Source of the DNA: Parvularcula sp964342585
GTDB taxonomy: Bacteria; Pseudomonadota; Alphaproteobacteria; Caulobacterales; Parvularculaceae
Direction: 5' to 3'
NCBI GenBank assembly: GCA_964342585.1
Contig: CAYFHK010000031.1
Coordinates: 1 to 23,194, forward strand
DNA: 23,194 nucleotides
Shown here: positions 14,776 through 22,797 of the stretch, one piece after another
Numbering within the stretch: position 1 is the stretch's first letter
Layout of the letters: every line of letters begins with the position of its first letter
Made by a program: the position numbers and the translations under genes
Notes under the pieces: generated by a model
What the model saw: the letters and a program-made list of their open reading frames with translations, nothing else
Told to the model about the DNA's origin: nothing
Database searches by the model: none

Positions 14776-16566
14776 TCAGCCAGCGCGCGCGGCAATGGAC
14801 CGTTCAAGTGCCTCGATCTGACGGAGCGCTTGGACTTTGGCGTCTGCCGCTTCGATCCAATCGTCGAACGCCTCACGAGCGCTGCCGTCGAGCCCTTGCA
14901 ATTCTTTCACGGCGCCATCGAGGCTACCGTTTTCGAGCTGGTTTTCCGCCCGGGCAATGATCGCCGAAGGCGTGTCGCCTTCCACATCACCAACTTTGCG
15001 CACGGTGAACAGGCCCGAGATGTTGGCGATAAATTGCGAGACCGGATCGTCGGCTTCGTCCCGTTTCGCCCCCGAAAGCGCGTTGCGTGCGGCTTCTTGA
15101 TAGTCACGTTGCAGGGTGGCGTTCGTGGGCAGACCATTATTGGCGTAGTTTCGCAGCATGGCCAAAGACGAGGCGTTCGGCGCCAGCTGATTGACCACGT
15201 CGAGCTCCTTCGTGAAGGGATCGCCCGAATTGATGCTGGTGGAGAGGTTGGCCAACGCCACCAACAGCGCCGTCTGACGGGTCTGCGTCAGGTCATCGGT
15301 CCGCAGGGTTTCAAGCCGTGTGTTGAGCTCGGCCAATTGCTCGTTGGCCTCGGCTTGCTGCGTGGTGACTTGATCGCGCAGCTCCTCAACGGCGCGGCCA
15401 GTCCGCTCGATGGCCCGCTCGGTCGGCTCTAGTTTCCGGTCGATCACCTGCTCGGTTTCCGCCAGCACGTCAGCCCGCACATCGCTTTTCAGCGTATTAA
15501 GCTGCGCGGCGAGGGCTTCGGCGGCGACTTGTGTCTCTGCCGAGGGGGCCTGTTGTGCCGGTGCTGCCGCTGTCTCGGCGGGGGCTTCGGTCGATGTCTC
15601 CGCTTCTGCCGTTTCGGTTTCTTCAGGGGCTTCTGCTGCGGCCATCTCTTCTTCGGCTGCCTCAGGTGCCTCTTCGGCCTCTGCCGCGGCGGCCTCAGGC
15701 TCTTCGGTCACCATTTCCTGCGCAGGAGGTTCGCTGGCGCTTTCAGGGGTTTGTGCCGGCTCGGCAGGTTCCTGTTCTTCGGCTTGTGCCGCTTCTGCCA
15801 TCTGTTGAGGCGCGCTCTCTTCTTCTGCTGGGGCTTCCGCGGGCTCAGCGGCGGCAGCTTCCTCTTCCATCGCCTCGCGCCGTGCTTGGTTCCGCTCGGC
15901 CGCCCGCGCCAACAGCGCATTCCGGGTCGCCTCATCGGCACCTTCAGTAGAGGCAGCGAGGGCCGCTTCTTCGCTCGGCTCGGCCGCCTCGTCCTCTTGC
16001 TCAGTTGCCGCGGCAGTATCGGTTTCGGTGGCTGGCTCTTCTGCCGGCTGCTCTTCGGCAGCTTCCGCCTCGGCCGTTTCGGTTGGGGTGTCTTCCTCAG
16101 CAACCGCTTCGTCTTCCGCAGCCCCAGTTGTGGGCGCTTGTCGGCCAAGCGGATCGCGCTCGATCGGGCGCGCAATAGCCGGGGCTTCGTCCGCCTCGAA
16201 CATCTCAGGCGCCGCGCCGCCTTCGGCCAAGAGGGCCGTGTCGTTGCCGCGATTGAGGAAATAAATCAGGACCGCGATCACCACGAGCGCGCCGAGGATG
16301 ATGGCAAACGGGCCAGCGAGGCCGCCGCCTTTTTCGTCGTCATCATCATCGTCATCTTCGCCGCCATGGTCCCCGCCATGCCCGTCGCCACCACTGGCCT
16401 CAACGGGATGCTCATCGACGATTTCCGCATCGATCGTGTCGTCGCCGCTTCCGCCCGTCAGGCTGTCATCGCCGCCAGATGCCGACATTTCCGCCTCGGG
16501 CGCATCCGTGTTTGCGTTTTCGTCCGGGTTCTCGGTTTCTGGATTGGACGGGTCTTTCGGGGCCAT
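14776..16566 (-). CDS. Mic60/mitofilin-like inner-membrane protein
   Basis: A 596-aa single-pass protein of the alphaproteobacterial mitofilin (COG4223) group, whose members sit in hem clusters and are implicated in membrane curvature and outer-membrane contact. Order: acidic N-terminus (1-82) with an RTX-like GGDDSLTGGSGDDTID (31-46) and a seven-Asp run (71-77); one membrane helix (about 83-104); a very long Ala/Glu-rich low-complexity linker (about 110-345); predicted coiled coil (about 350-425, LNTLKSDV...LETLRTDD); and a C-terminal mitofilin-type domain (about 440-596, with LAMLRNYANNGLPTNATL). The bulk should be periplasmic. A GAGAGAG purine tract precedes ATG 16566. The repetitive GC-rich linker creates a long open frame on the opposite strand that is not a gene. 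Assignment rests on architecture and context. Confidence 0.82.
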   Translation of the reverse strand: MAPKDPSNPETENPDENANTDAPEAEMSASGGDDSLTGGSGDDTIDAEIVDEHPVEASGGDGHGGDHGGEDDDDDDDEKGGGLAGPFAIILGALVVIAVLIYFLNRGNDTALLAEGGAAPEMFEADEAPAIARPIERDPLGRQAPTTGAAEDEAVAEEDTPTETAEAEAAEEQPAEEPATETDTAAATEQEDEAAEPSEEAALAASTEGADEATRNALLARAAERNQARREAMEEEAAAAEPAEAPAEEESAPQQMAEAAQAEEQEPAEPAQTPESASEPPAQEMVTEEPEAAAAEAEEAPEAAEEEMAAAEAPEETETAEAETSTEAPAETAAAPAQQAPSAETQVAAEALAAQLNTLKSDVRADVLAETEQVIDRKLEPTERAIERTGRAVEELRDQVTTQQAEANEQLAELNTRLETLRTDDLTQTRQTALLVALANLSTSINSGDPFTKELDVVNQLAPNASSLAMLRNYANNGLPTNATLQRDYQEAARNALSGAKRDEADDPVSQFIANISGLFTVRKVGDVEGDTPSAIIARAENQLENGSLDGAVKELQGLDGSAREAFDDWIEAADAKVQALRQIEALERSIAARAG

Positions 16567-16611
16567 GCGCGCGCTCTCTCTCAGCTAATCACAAGCGAAA
16601 TACAGTAAGTG

Positions 16612-16630
16612 CGGCGAGCGTCACTCGCCG
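16612..16630. repeat. Perfect inverted repeat between hemD and the Mic60-like gene
   Basis: CGGCGAG (16612-16618) and CTCGCCG (16624-16630) form a perfect 7-bp hairpin with a 5-base loop. No T-run follows on either strand, so it is not a standard terminator. It may be an mRNA processing or stabilising hairpin, or a protein site. Confidence 0.4.
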
Positions 16631-16658
16631 TGGTGGACGGGAAGAAACCCGAGGCGGC

Positions 16659-17396
16659 TTATGCGCAGTCGGCCTTTAGCGTGTCAACGAACGCAAGGAG
16701 GCTCGGCGCTTTTGCCACCAAGATTTCATACGTCTGAATGTCATCAGCCATGTCGGCCACGGCCGGGCTAAGGCAAGCGAAGCGACAAAAACGCAGCGCG
16801 GGGATCAACCCTTGGTCCTCGGCCAGGCGGAGGAACAGCCGCGTCGTGCGCGGGGAGAAGAGCGCGATGGTGGCGCCGCCTTCCTTAATCGCTGCCACGG
16901 CTGGCGGCGTGATCTTTTCGGTGGGCACGGCGCGATAAAGCACGAGCCCATGCGCTTCGACGCAGCCCGCGTGCAGACGGCCGACAAGATCGCCTGCGGC
17001 ATCGACACCGCGGACATGGAGAATGCGCGGGCGCGGATGGGTGCCAAGGATCACGTCGGCCAACGAATTCACGTCTTTGCCGCTGACGTTCGCCACTAAG
17101 AGGCCCGCGTCATGCCCGGCACTCGCCGAGGCGGTGCCGATGAAGAATGATGGAATATCGCGCGGTCCCCCCGCCGCGCACCAGGCCCGAACGCCGTTCG
17201 CGGAGGTGAAGGCGAGGGCGTCATAGCTCTCCCTGGGGGGCAGGGGCTGCGCTTTGTGAACAATGTTCATCACTGGCGAGGCGATGGTGCGGAACCCAGC
17301 TTCTTCAAGGGCCGCCTGGGTCGTCTCCAGGTCGGGCGAGGGCCGCGTGACAATCACGGGCCCTTGGCGCAACTTGGCCAGCCAGTCTTCCGTCAT
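16659..17396 (-). CDS. hemD: Uroporphyrinogen-III synthase
   Basis: Cyclises hydroxymethylbilane to uroporphyrinogen III with D-ring inversion; cytoplasmic, 245 aa, normal length. HemD is poorly conserved, but the usual weak signatures are present: VTRP near the N-terminus, ALAFTSANGVRAW, ILHVRG, VLYRAVP, ALFSPRTTRLFL and ACLSPAVAD. It overlaps hemC by four bases (ATGA), which supports both the call and the start. The cluster continues into the Mic60-like gene 92 bases downstream. Confidence 0.93.
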   Translation of the reverse strand: MTEDWLAKLRQGPVIVTRPSPDLETTQAALEEAGFRTIASPVMNIVHKAQPLPPRESYDALAFTSANGVRAWCAAGGPRDIPSFFIGTASASAGHDAGLLVANVSGKDVNSLADVILGTHPRPRILHVRGVDAAGDLVGRLHAGCVEAHGLVLYRAVPTEKITPPAVAAIKEGGATIALFSPRTTRLFLRLAEDQGLIPALRFCRFACLSPAVADMADDIQTYEILVAKAPSLLAFVDTLKADCA

Positions 17397-18397
17397 GGGG
17401 ACTCGTTGGGCGGCGTGAACATTGTTCGCAGCGCGTCACCGGCGTCGGTGCGAAGCGCGTCGGCAACTGCCTGCCCCAAGGCGCTTGCCGCGGTAAGATC
17501 AGTTTCGGAAAGCGCCGCCGCCCCAGATTGCGCGGAAAGCGAAATCTGTTTTGACACCGCAAAATGAGCGGAGCCGTCCGGCATCAACACATGACCGCGA
17601 AGGGTGAGGCTGAACGCATCATCGACCGTGGCAAGGCCCGCCATGGGCGTCTTGCAAGAGCCATCGAGCGCTTCGAGCAAGCCGCGCTCGGCGGCGCTCG
17701 CCGCGGCGGTTTTCGGGCAGGTGATGGCAGCGCAAAGCGCGCGCGCCGCCATATCGTCTTCACGGGTTTGCACGGCAAGAACGCCTTGCCCAAGGGCGGG
17801 CAGCATTTCTTCTGGGTCGAGCGGCTGACGCGGCACCTCCGCCTTATCGAGGCGCAGGAGTCCTGCCATGGCGAGAAAGGTCGCCTCGGCATCGCCGCGT
17901 GCGATTTTCTCCAGCCGGGTGCCAACATTGCCGCGCAGGGGCACGACCGTGAGATCGGGGCGACGGCGCAAGAGCTGCGCGGCCCGACGGACCGAGCTGG
18001 TGCCGATTTTCGCGCCAGGCGGCATGTCAGAGAGGGCCCGCCCATCAAGTGTGATGAACGCGTCGCGCGGGTCTTCACGGGCGGGCACCCCGGCGATGAC
18101 GAGGCCAGGCGGGCTCACCGCCGGCATGTCCTTCATCGAGTGCACAGCGATATCGGCCTCGCCAGTGAGCAGCGCGGCTTCGATCTCCTTCGTGAAGAGC
18201 CCTTTCACCCCTTGCGGGGCCAGTGTCGGCGCGGTGGACCGGTCCCCCGTCGTCACAAACGTCTTGTGAGGGAACATCTCTTCGCGATCGGACAGCGGCA
18301 CGCCCGCGGCCTTGGCCAGGAGGTCACGCACGAGAAGCGCTTGGGCCACGGCGAGGGGCGAGGCGCGGGAGGCAATGGTGAGGGGCTTGATGGACAT
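17393..18397 (-). CDS. hemC: Hydroxymethylbilane synthase (porphobilinogen deaminase)
   Basis: Polymerises four porphobilinogens into hydroxymethylbilane; cytoplasmic, 334 aa. Catalytic Asp is D90 in VHSMKDMP, substrate-binding Args are in GTSSVRRAAQLL (135-138), and the dipyrromethane cofactor Cys is C248 in LDGSCKTPMAG. The start is ATG 18397 (MSIKPLTIASRASPLA), matching the family N-terminus; the open frame runs 49 codons further upstream but would cross into tsaD on the other strand. The tsaD ATG is only 25 bases away in the opposite direction, so the promoter must overlap coding sequence. No Shine-Dalgarno precedes this ATG, compatible with a very short or absent leader. Confidence 0.96.
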   Translation of the reverse strand: MSIKPLTIASRASPLAVAQALLVRDLLAKAAGVPLSDREEMFPHKTFVTTGDRSTAPTLAPQGVKGLFTKEIEAALLTGEADIAVHSMKDMPAVSPPGLVIAGVPAREDPRDAFITLDGRALSDMPPGAKIGTSSVRRAAQLLRRRPDLTVVPLRGNVGTRLEKIARGDAEATFLAMAGLLRLDKAEVPRQPLDPEEMLPALGQGVLAVQTREDDMAARALCAAITCPKTAAASAAERGLLEALDGSCKTPMAGLATVDDAFSLTLRGHVLMPDGSAHFAVSKQISLSAQSGAAALSETDLTAASALGQAVADALRTDAGDALRTMFTPPNESP

Positions 18398-18406
18398 CGC
18401 CGCCGT

Positions 18407-18434
18407 GACTAGGCGGGGCCCCATGAACGCGCAA
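18407..18434 (-). promoter_or_regulatory. Possible hemC promoter overlapping the tsaD start
   Basis: On the minus strand TTGCGC (18434-18429), a 16-base spacer and CTAGTC (18412-18407), which would start transcription about 3 bases before the hemC ATG. The same CTAG core could serve a weaker + strand pair (TTGATG 18387-18392, CTAGGC 18409-18414) for tsaD. Confidence 0.3.
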
Positions 18435-19529
18435 GCGGATGGCCCGCTTCTCATCCTCGGCATTGAAAGCAGTTGCGACGATACCGCCGCCGCGGTCGTG
18501 CGTCTTGAGGGCGAGGTGCCTGAGGTTCTCTCGAATTTCGTCATTGGCCAGGATGCGGCCCACGCCGCCTATGGCGGTGTCGTCCCAGAAATTGCGGCGC
18601 GCGCGCACGCAGTGAAGCTCGATCAAGTCGTTGAAGAGGCGCTGACCGCCGCCGGTCTCACCCTTGCCCAAATAGATTTGATTGCCGCCACCGCCGGGCC
18701 AGGGCTGATCGGCGGGGTGATGTCCGGGCTCACCTTTGCCAAGGGTTTGGCGCTGGGCGCGGGGCTGCCGCTGGTGCCGGTGAACCATCTAAGCGGCCAT
18801 GCGCTATCGGTCGCCCTCGAGCGGCCCGTGCCGATGCCCTATCTGTTGCTGCTTGTTTCGGGCGGGCACACGCAATTGGTCGAGGTTGCCGGGCCAGGCG
18901 TCTATCGCCGCCTTGGCACCACTATCGACGATGCGGCGGGCGAGGCGTTCGACAAAACCGCGAAACTGTTGGGTCTCGAGGGCGCGGGTGGCCCGGCGAT
19001 CCAAGCCTTGGCCACCAGTGGTGATCCTGACAGCTTCGATCTGCCAAGGCCCCTGCAAGGTCGGCCTGGCTGTGATTTCTCATTCTCCGGCCTCAAAACG
19101 GCGGTGCGCCAATTGATCGGGGAGGCCGATCTTTCCGCGCCGGGTGTGCAGGCGGACATTGCCGCGTCGTTTCAGGCCCGCGTGGTGGGGCATCTCCTCA
19201 GCCGAACTGAGCGGGCGATGACGCAAATGATGGACGATGGCAGCGCGGCACGTGATCTGGTGGCCGCGGGCGGGGTCGCTGCAAATGCCGCTTTGCGCGA
19301 AGGTCTTGCAACTTTAGGCGAGCGAATGGGTTGGACCGTTACGATCCCGCCACTGCGCTATTGCACGGATAACGCCGCCATGATCGCCTATGCGGGGGCG
19401 CGGGCCTATCTGATGGACAAGACCGAGGCGGATCAGGGCTTGCGCTTCGCGCCGCGGGCCCGCTGGCCACTCGATGAACGTGATGCACCCGTGACCTTGG
19501 GTGCTGGACGGAAAGGACGCAAAGCATGA
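18423..19529 (+). CDS. tsaD: tRNA N6-adenosine threonylcarbamoyltransferase TsaD
   Basis: Transfers threonylcarbamoyl from TC-AMP to A37 of ANN-decoding tRNAs, working with TsaB and TsaE; 368 aa. N-terminal ILGIESSCDDTAAA, Fe-binding H122 and H126 in VNHLSGHALS, LLLVSGGHTQLV, GTTIDDAAGEAFDKTAKLLGL, DFSFSGLKTAVRQ, VAAGGVAANAALR and CTDNAAMIAYAG are all intact. ATG 18423 gives the family N-terminus; an upstream in-frame extension lies within the hemC region and is rejected. It overlaps gpsA by four bases. Its partner tsaE is about 14 kb away on the same strand. Confidence 0.97.
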   Translation: MNAQADGPLLILGIESSCDDTAAAVVRLEGEVPEVLSNFVIGQDAAHAAYGGVVPEIAARAHAVKLDQVVEEALTAAGLTLAQIDLIAATAGPGLIGGVMSGLTFAKGLALGAGLPLVPVNHLSGHALSVALERPVPMPYLLLLVSGGHTQLVEVAGPGVYRRLGTTIDDAAGEAFDKTAKLLGLEGAGGPAIQALATSGDPDSFDLPRPLQGRPGCDFSFSGLKTAVRQLIGEADLSAPGVQADIAASFQARVVGHLLSRTERAMTQMMDDGSAARDLVAAGGVAANAALREGLATLGERMGWTVTIPPLRYCTDNAAMIAYAGARAYLMDKTEADQGLRFAPRARWPLDERDAPVTLGAGRKGRKA

Positions 19530-20539
19530 CGGAAGCAACGGCGACGCCCTTTGGCCATACCGTTGTCGCAGGTGCGGGCAGTTGGGGAACGGCGCTGGCC
19601 ATTTTGCTCGCCAATGCCGATCGCGGGGTGACCCTTTGGGCGCGGACCCATGAGGCCGCCGCCGCCATGGAGGCCCGACGCGAAAATGCACGCCATCTGC
19701 CGGGCTTACCGCTGCCGCGCCGCCTCTCTGTTACGGCGGGAACTGAAATTCTCGCCGGTGCGGACGCCCTCCTGATGGCCATACCCGCCCAACACGCGCG
19801 CGAGCATCTCGCCACGTTCCGCGATGCTGCCAAGAGCGCCGCGATGCCCGTCTTGCTCTGCGCCAAGGGCATTGAGCAGTCTACGGGCATGTTTGTGCAC
19901 GAAGTGCTGGCGGAGGTATGGCCTGAAGCCATCCCGGCGATCCTCTCGGGGCCAAGCTTTGCGGCAGATGTGGCGCGGGGCAAACCCACGGCGGTGACCC
20001 TCGCAGCAGATGAGGAGGACGTGGCGCAACGCTGGGCAGCGACCCTGGCGACCCCGTCGTTCCGCCCCTATCACTCGACGGATCTGTTGGGCGTGGCGCT
20101 TGGGGGCGCCGCGAAGAACGTGCTCGCCATCGGGTGTGGCGTGGTGGCCGGTCGCGGCCTTGGGGAGAGTGCCCGCGCAGCGCTCATTGCCCGAGGCTTT
20201 GCGGAGCTTTTGCGGTTGGCTGATGCCTATGGCGCCGATCCCGATACGCTGCATGGGCTGTCTGGTCTTGGCGATATGATTCTGACCTGCGGGTCGACCC
20301 AGTCGCGGAACTACAGCTTAGGGCTCGCCATCGGTGAGGGGCAAAGCGTCGGCGACGTGATGGCGGGTCGCCGCAGCGTCGCTGAGGGTGCGGCCACGGC
20401 GCGGATCCTCGTTGACCTGGCAAAGAAAAAGTCGGTGGAGATGCCAGTTGCGTCCGCGGTGGCGGATTTGGTCGAGGGCAAGCTCACCGTCGATGCGGTG
20501 ACCAATTCATTGCTGTCGCGCCCGCTGCGGGCCGAATAA
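19526..20539 (+). CDS. gpsA: NAD(P)-dependent glycerol-3-phosphate dehydrogenase
   Basis: Reduces dihydroxyacetone phosphate to sn-glycerol-3-phosphate, the backbone for phospholipid synthesis; cytoplasmic, 337 aa. The Rossmann loop is GAGSWGTALA (16-25), followed by AIPAQH, LCAKGIE, the LSGPSFAADVA motif, catalytic K197 in LGGAAKNVLAIGCG, and LSGLGDMILTC with downstream SRN. The start at ATG 19526 overlaps the tsaD stop (ATGA), with AAGGA upstream. A strong bidirectional terminator begins 15 bases after the stop. tsaD-gpsA adjacency beside a divergent hemC is common in alphaproteobacteria. Confidence 0.97.
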   Translation: MTEATATPFGHTVVAGAGSWGTALAILLANADRGVTLWARTHEAAAAMEARRENARHLPGLPLPRRLSVTAGTEILAGADALLMAIPAQHAREHLATFRDAAKSAAMPVLLCAKGIEQSTGMFVHEVLAEVWPEAIPAILSGPSFAADVARGKPTAVTLAADEEDVAQRWAATLATPSFRPYHSTDLLGVALGGAAKNVLAIGCGVVAGRGLGESARAALIARGFAELLRLADAYGADPDTLHGLSGLGDMILTCGSTQSRNYSLGLAIGEGQSVGDVMAGRRSVAEGAATARILVDLAKKKSVEMPVASAVADLVEGKLTVDAVTNSLLSRPLRAE

Positions 20540-20554
20540 TCGACCGAAAAACAA

Positions 20555-20578
20555 AAAGCCCGCTGTGTGGCGGGCTTT
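20555..20578. terminator. Bidirectional terminator after gpsA
   Basis: A perfect 9-bp stem AAAGCCCGC/GCGGGCTTT (20555-20563 with 20570-20578) with loop TGTGTG. It serves gpsA on + and the small membrane-anchored protein gene on minus. Confidence 0.85.
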
Positions 20579-20601
20579 CCATCGTCAATCGCTGACGCAG
20601 A

Positions 20602-21000
20602 TCAGCCGTTGATGGCGCGCAAGGTCGCCTCATAGCCGCGGCAGGAATTGGGGCCTCGGCCGCCCGCATTCGACCACCCCCAGGTCCACGCGTTGCCGCC
20701 CTCTTCGCCTAGACGTTCGCGGCACGCGGCGAACCCGCCGAGATATTCCACGCTTTCAAGGCCTAGCTTGCGATCTGCGTAAGCGTAAGCCTGCTCATAG
20801 CAGGTGCAGAGATCTTGCTGATCATTGCCGGTGAAGCGGACAAAGGCGCTGCCGATAGGGGCAATTTCCTCATACCCGCCGCGATCGGCGGTGCGCGGTG
20901 CGCGAGGGTCTTTCTCGCCGCCCCCGATGACGGCAGCGATGCCCGCCACGACCAGAAGGAGGACCAGCGCGCCCAGAAAGAAGATTTCGGTTTTGCCCAT
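20602..21000 (-). CDS. Small membrane-anchored four-cysteine protein, function unknown
   Basis: I do not recognise this gene. From ATG 21000 it encodes 132 aa: a short N-terminus (MGKTE), one strongly hydrophobic helix (about residues 5-27), a charged linker, then a compact domain with C65 and C67 (LCTCYEQAYAYADRKLGL), C93 (AACRERL) and C120 (NSCRGYEATLRAING). A Trp-rich stretch, NAWTWGWS, lies between C93 and C120. If the helix is an uncleaved anchor, the domain would be periplasmic and the four Cys could form two disulfides; metal binding is the alternative. ATG 21000 is preferred because the hydrophobic segment follows directly and GGGGGA lies upstream; the frame extends 54 codons further without sensible composition. 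It is convergent with gpsA across a terminator. Confidence 0.75.
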   Translation of the reverse strand: MGKTEIFFLGALVLLLVVAGIAAVIGGGEKDPRAPRTADRGGYEEIAPIGSAFVRFTGNDQQDLCTCYEQAYAYADRKLGLESVEYLGGFAACRERLGEEGGNAWTWGWSNAGGRGPNSCRGYEATLRAING

Positions 21001-21031
21001 GGGTCGCAATCCCCCGACTAACGATCGATTA

Positions 21032-21061
21032 ACATTAGCTCGCGCGGGGCCAATGGCGCAA
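21032..21061 (-). promoter_or_regulatory. Possible promoter of the four-cysteine protein gene
   Basis: On the minus strand TTGCGC (21061-21056), an 18-base spacer and TAATGT (21037-21032). The -10 context GCTAATGT resembles the alphaproteobacterial housekeeping element GCTANAWC. It would leave a leader of about 25 bases. Confidence 0.35.
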
Positions 21062-21186
21062 GCGTTAACGGCTCTTCGATCCCACTTCGCGCGGAGTGCG
21101 GCGAAAAAGAACCACCTTGTGCAGCTGGCGCCGCCGGATTGCGCGCTTCGATATTCGCTCAATTGCCGGCCCGGAGCCGCCTTTGG

Positions 21187-22347
21187 TTAGACGGTCGCCC
21201 TCTGAGCGGCGCGGCGTTTTTCACTGGCGCGCACTTTTTCGCTCTCGGATTTGAGTTGGCCACAGGCCGCGGCGATGTCGCGGCCACGCGGGGTGCGTAT
21301 CGGGCTCGCATAGCCTGCCGCGTTCACGATATCGGCGAAGGCTTCGATCCGGTCCCACTCGGCGCATTCATAGGGGCTGTCTGGCCAGGGGTTGAACGGG
21401 ATCAAATTGATTTTCGCCGGGATGCCCTTGAGCAAGCGCACGAGTTCACGGGCTTCCGCGTCGCTGTCGTTCACGCCTTTGAGCATGACGTATTCGAACG
21501 TAATCCGTTTTGAATTCGACGTGCCCGGATAGGTGCGGCAGGCCTCTAAGAGATCCGAAATCGGCCATTTCTTGTTGATCGGCACCAATTCGTTACGCAG
21601 CTCGTCATTGGTGGCGTGCAGCGAGATGGCGAGCATCGCATCGGTGCGGTCGCCGAGCTCCTGCATTTTCGAGACAATGCCAGATGTTGAAACCGTGATG
21701 CGGCGGCGGGAGATCGATATGCCCTCGCCATCGGCGATGATCGCGATCGATGCGGTGACGGCATCGAGGTTATAAAGCGGCTCACCCATCCCCATAAAGA
21801 CGATGTTTGAAAGTTGCCGTTCGTCGCGGCTGGACGGCCATTCTTCGATATCGTCCTTGCACACCATGACCTGTTGTACGATCTCGGCGGCGGTTAAGTT
21901 CCGTACCAGGGCCTGTGTGCCCGTGTGGCAGAACGTACAATTCAGTGTGCAGCCGACCTGGCTCGAAACGCACAGTGCCCCCGCGCGGCCAACGCCAGGG
22001 ATAAAGACGCTTTCCACTTCGATCCCCGGGCTAAGGCGGATCAGATATTTCCGTGTGCCATCGACCGAAACTTGGCGCGAGACGATCTCTGGCCGATCAA
22101 GTACATAGAGCGCGGCCAGCTTGGCGCGCATGTCTTTCGCAATGTTCGTCATCGCGCCGAAGTCGCGCACGCCATAGCCATAGACCCATTGCCAAATCTG
22201 GGTGGCACGCATCTTCGCAGGCTTAGGCTCAAGGCCCAAATCCTGCGCAAGCTTCGCCACCAATGCGGATTTTGCCAATCCGATCAGATTGGTGCGCGCC
22301 GGCGCCGTAGCCGCGCTTTGCGTATCGATCAGCGTCGTGGTGGCCAT
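21187..22347 (-). CDS. rlmN: Dual-specificity 23S rRNA (A2503-C2) / tRNA (A37-C2) methyltransferase RlmN
   Basis: Radical-SAM methyltransferase that makes m2A in 23S rRNA and some tRNAs; 386 aa. The 4Fe-4S motif is CTLNCTFC (133-140, C-x3-C-x2-C), followed by GTQALVRNLTAAEIV, FMGMGEPLYN (186-192), VSTSGIV, SLHATNDELRNELVPIN and IPFNPWP. The methyl-carrying Cys is C362 in AACGQL. This favours RlmN over Cfr: N-terminal helical domain, the GMGEPL context and housekeeping surroundings. The C-terminal tail (Lys/Arg/Ala-rich) is slightly extended. The XRE regulator gene lies 68 bases upstream on the same strand. Confidence 0.97.
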   Translation of the reverse strand: MATTTLIDTQSAATAPARTNLIGLAKSALVAKLAQDLGLEPKPAKMRATQIWQWVYGYGVRDFGAMTNIAKDMRAKLAALYVLDRPEIVSRQVSVDGTRKYLIRLSPGIEVESVFIPGVGRAGALCVSSQVGCTLNCTFCHTGTQALVRNLTAAEIVQQVMVCKDDIEEWPSSRDERQLSNIVFMGMGEPLYNLDAVTASIAIIADGEGISISRRRITVSTSGIVSKMQELGDRTDAMLAISLHATNDELRNELVPINKKWPISDLLEACRTYPGTSNSKRITFEYVMLKGVNDSDAEARELVRLLKGIPAKINLIPFNPWPDSPYECAEWDRIEAFADIVNAAGYASPIRTPRGRDIAAACGQLKSESEKVRASEKRRAAQRATV

Positions 22348-22380
22348 GGGTGGTGCTGCTCAGTTTCAAAAGAGGGACGA

Positions 22381-22408
22381 CATATAGGAATGAGGCGCCT
22401 TGCAAAAG
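22381..22408 (-). promoter_or_regulatory. Possible rlmN promoter
   Basis: On the minus strand CTTTTG (22408-22403), a 16-base spacer and TATATG (22386-22381), in the 68-base gap between the XRE regulator stop and rlmN. The -10 is good and the -35 poor. Confidence 0.3.
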
Positions 22409-22415
22409 GCCCAGC

Positions 22416-22622
22416 TCAGTCAGGGTCAAATTCGAGGATGTCGCCGGGCTGGCACTCTAAGGTCTGGCAGATTGCCGAGAGGGTCGTGAAGCGGATCGCC
22501 TTGGCTTTGCCCGTTTTCAGGATCGAGAGGTTGGCGATCGTCACGCCGACACGTTCAGAGAGTTCGGTGAGTGACATGCCCCGCTGTTGCAGCATGCGAT
22601 CCAAATTGACGCGGATGGTCAT
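22416..22622 (-). CDS. Small XRE/Cro-type helix-turn-helix regulator
   Basis: A 68-aa protein that is essentially a single HTH domain: NLDRMLQQRGMSLTELSERVGV, then the recognition-helix region TIANLSILKTGKAKAIRF, then the closing helix TLSAICQTLECQPGDILEF. This is the compact YozG-like form of the Cro/C1 fold. Such proteins are often paired with a DUF2975 membrane protein; no such gene is seen beside it in this window, so it appears to be a lone regulator. Targets are unknown; its own 175-base divergent gap with rdgB and downstream rlmN are the obvious candidates. ATG 22622 gives the whole domain. Confidence 0.9.
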   Translation of the reverse strand: MTIRVNLDRMLQQRGMSLTELSERVGVTIANLSILKTGKAKAIRFTTLSAICQTLECQPGDILEFDPD

Positions 22623-22733
22623 GGGCGGCGGCGATATCCTTGGCTCGGGCGGCGGCCGGGGCCCGTTGTCTGGGCGAGGCCGCTACTTTTCGGGCAAATT
22701 GCCGCCAAAACGCAAGGTGGGGTTTCGTAACGC

Positions 22734-22761
22734 TTGGGTTTTTCGGCCGCGCGGCTACACC
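22734..22761 (+). promoter_or_regulatory. Possible rdgB promoter
   Basis: TTGGGT (22734-22739) and TACACC (22756-22761) with a 16-base spacer; the -10 context GCTACACC is close to the alphaproteobacterial GCTANAWC element. It lies in the 175-base gap between the XRE gene and rdgB, in which nothing else was recognised. Confidence 0.3.
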
Positions 22762-22797
22762 ATGTGCTGTTCGATACGCGCCCAAAGGCTCTCATCC

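Noticed and set aside
15529..16608. 359-codon open frame on the + strand, antisense to the Mic60-like gene
   Set aside because: It is a shadow of the repetitive Ala/Glu codons on the minus strand; its Phe/Leu/Gly/Arg-rich translation has no domain and no ribosome site.
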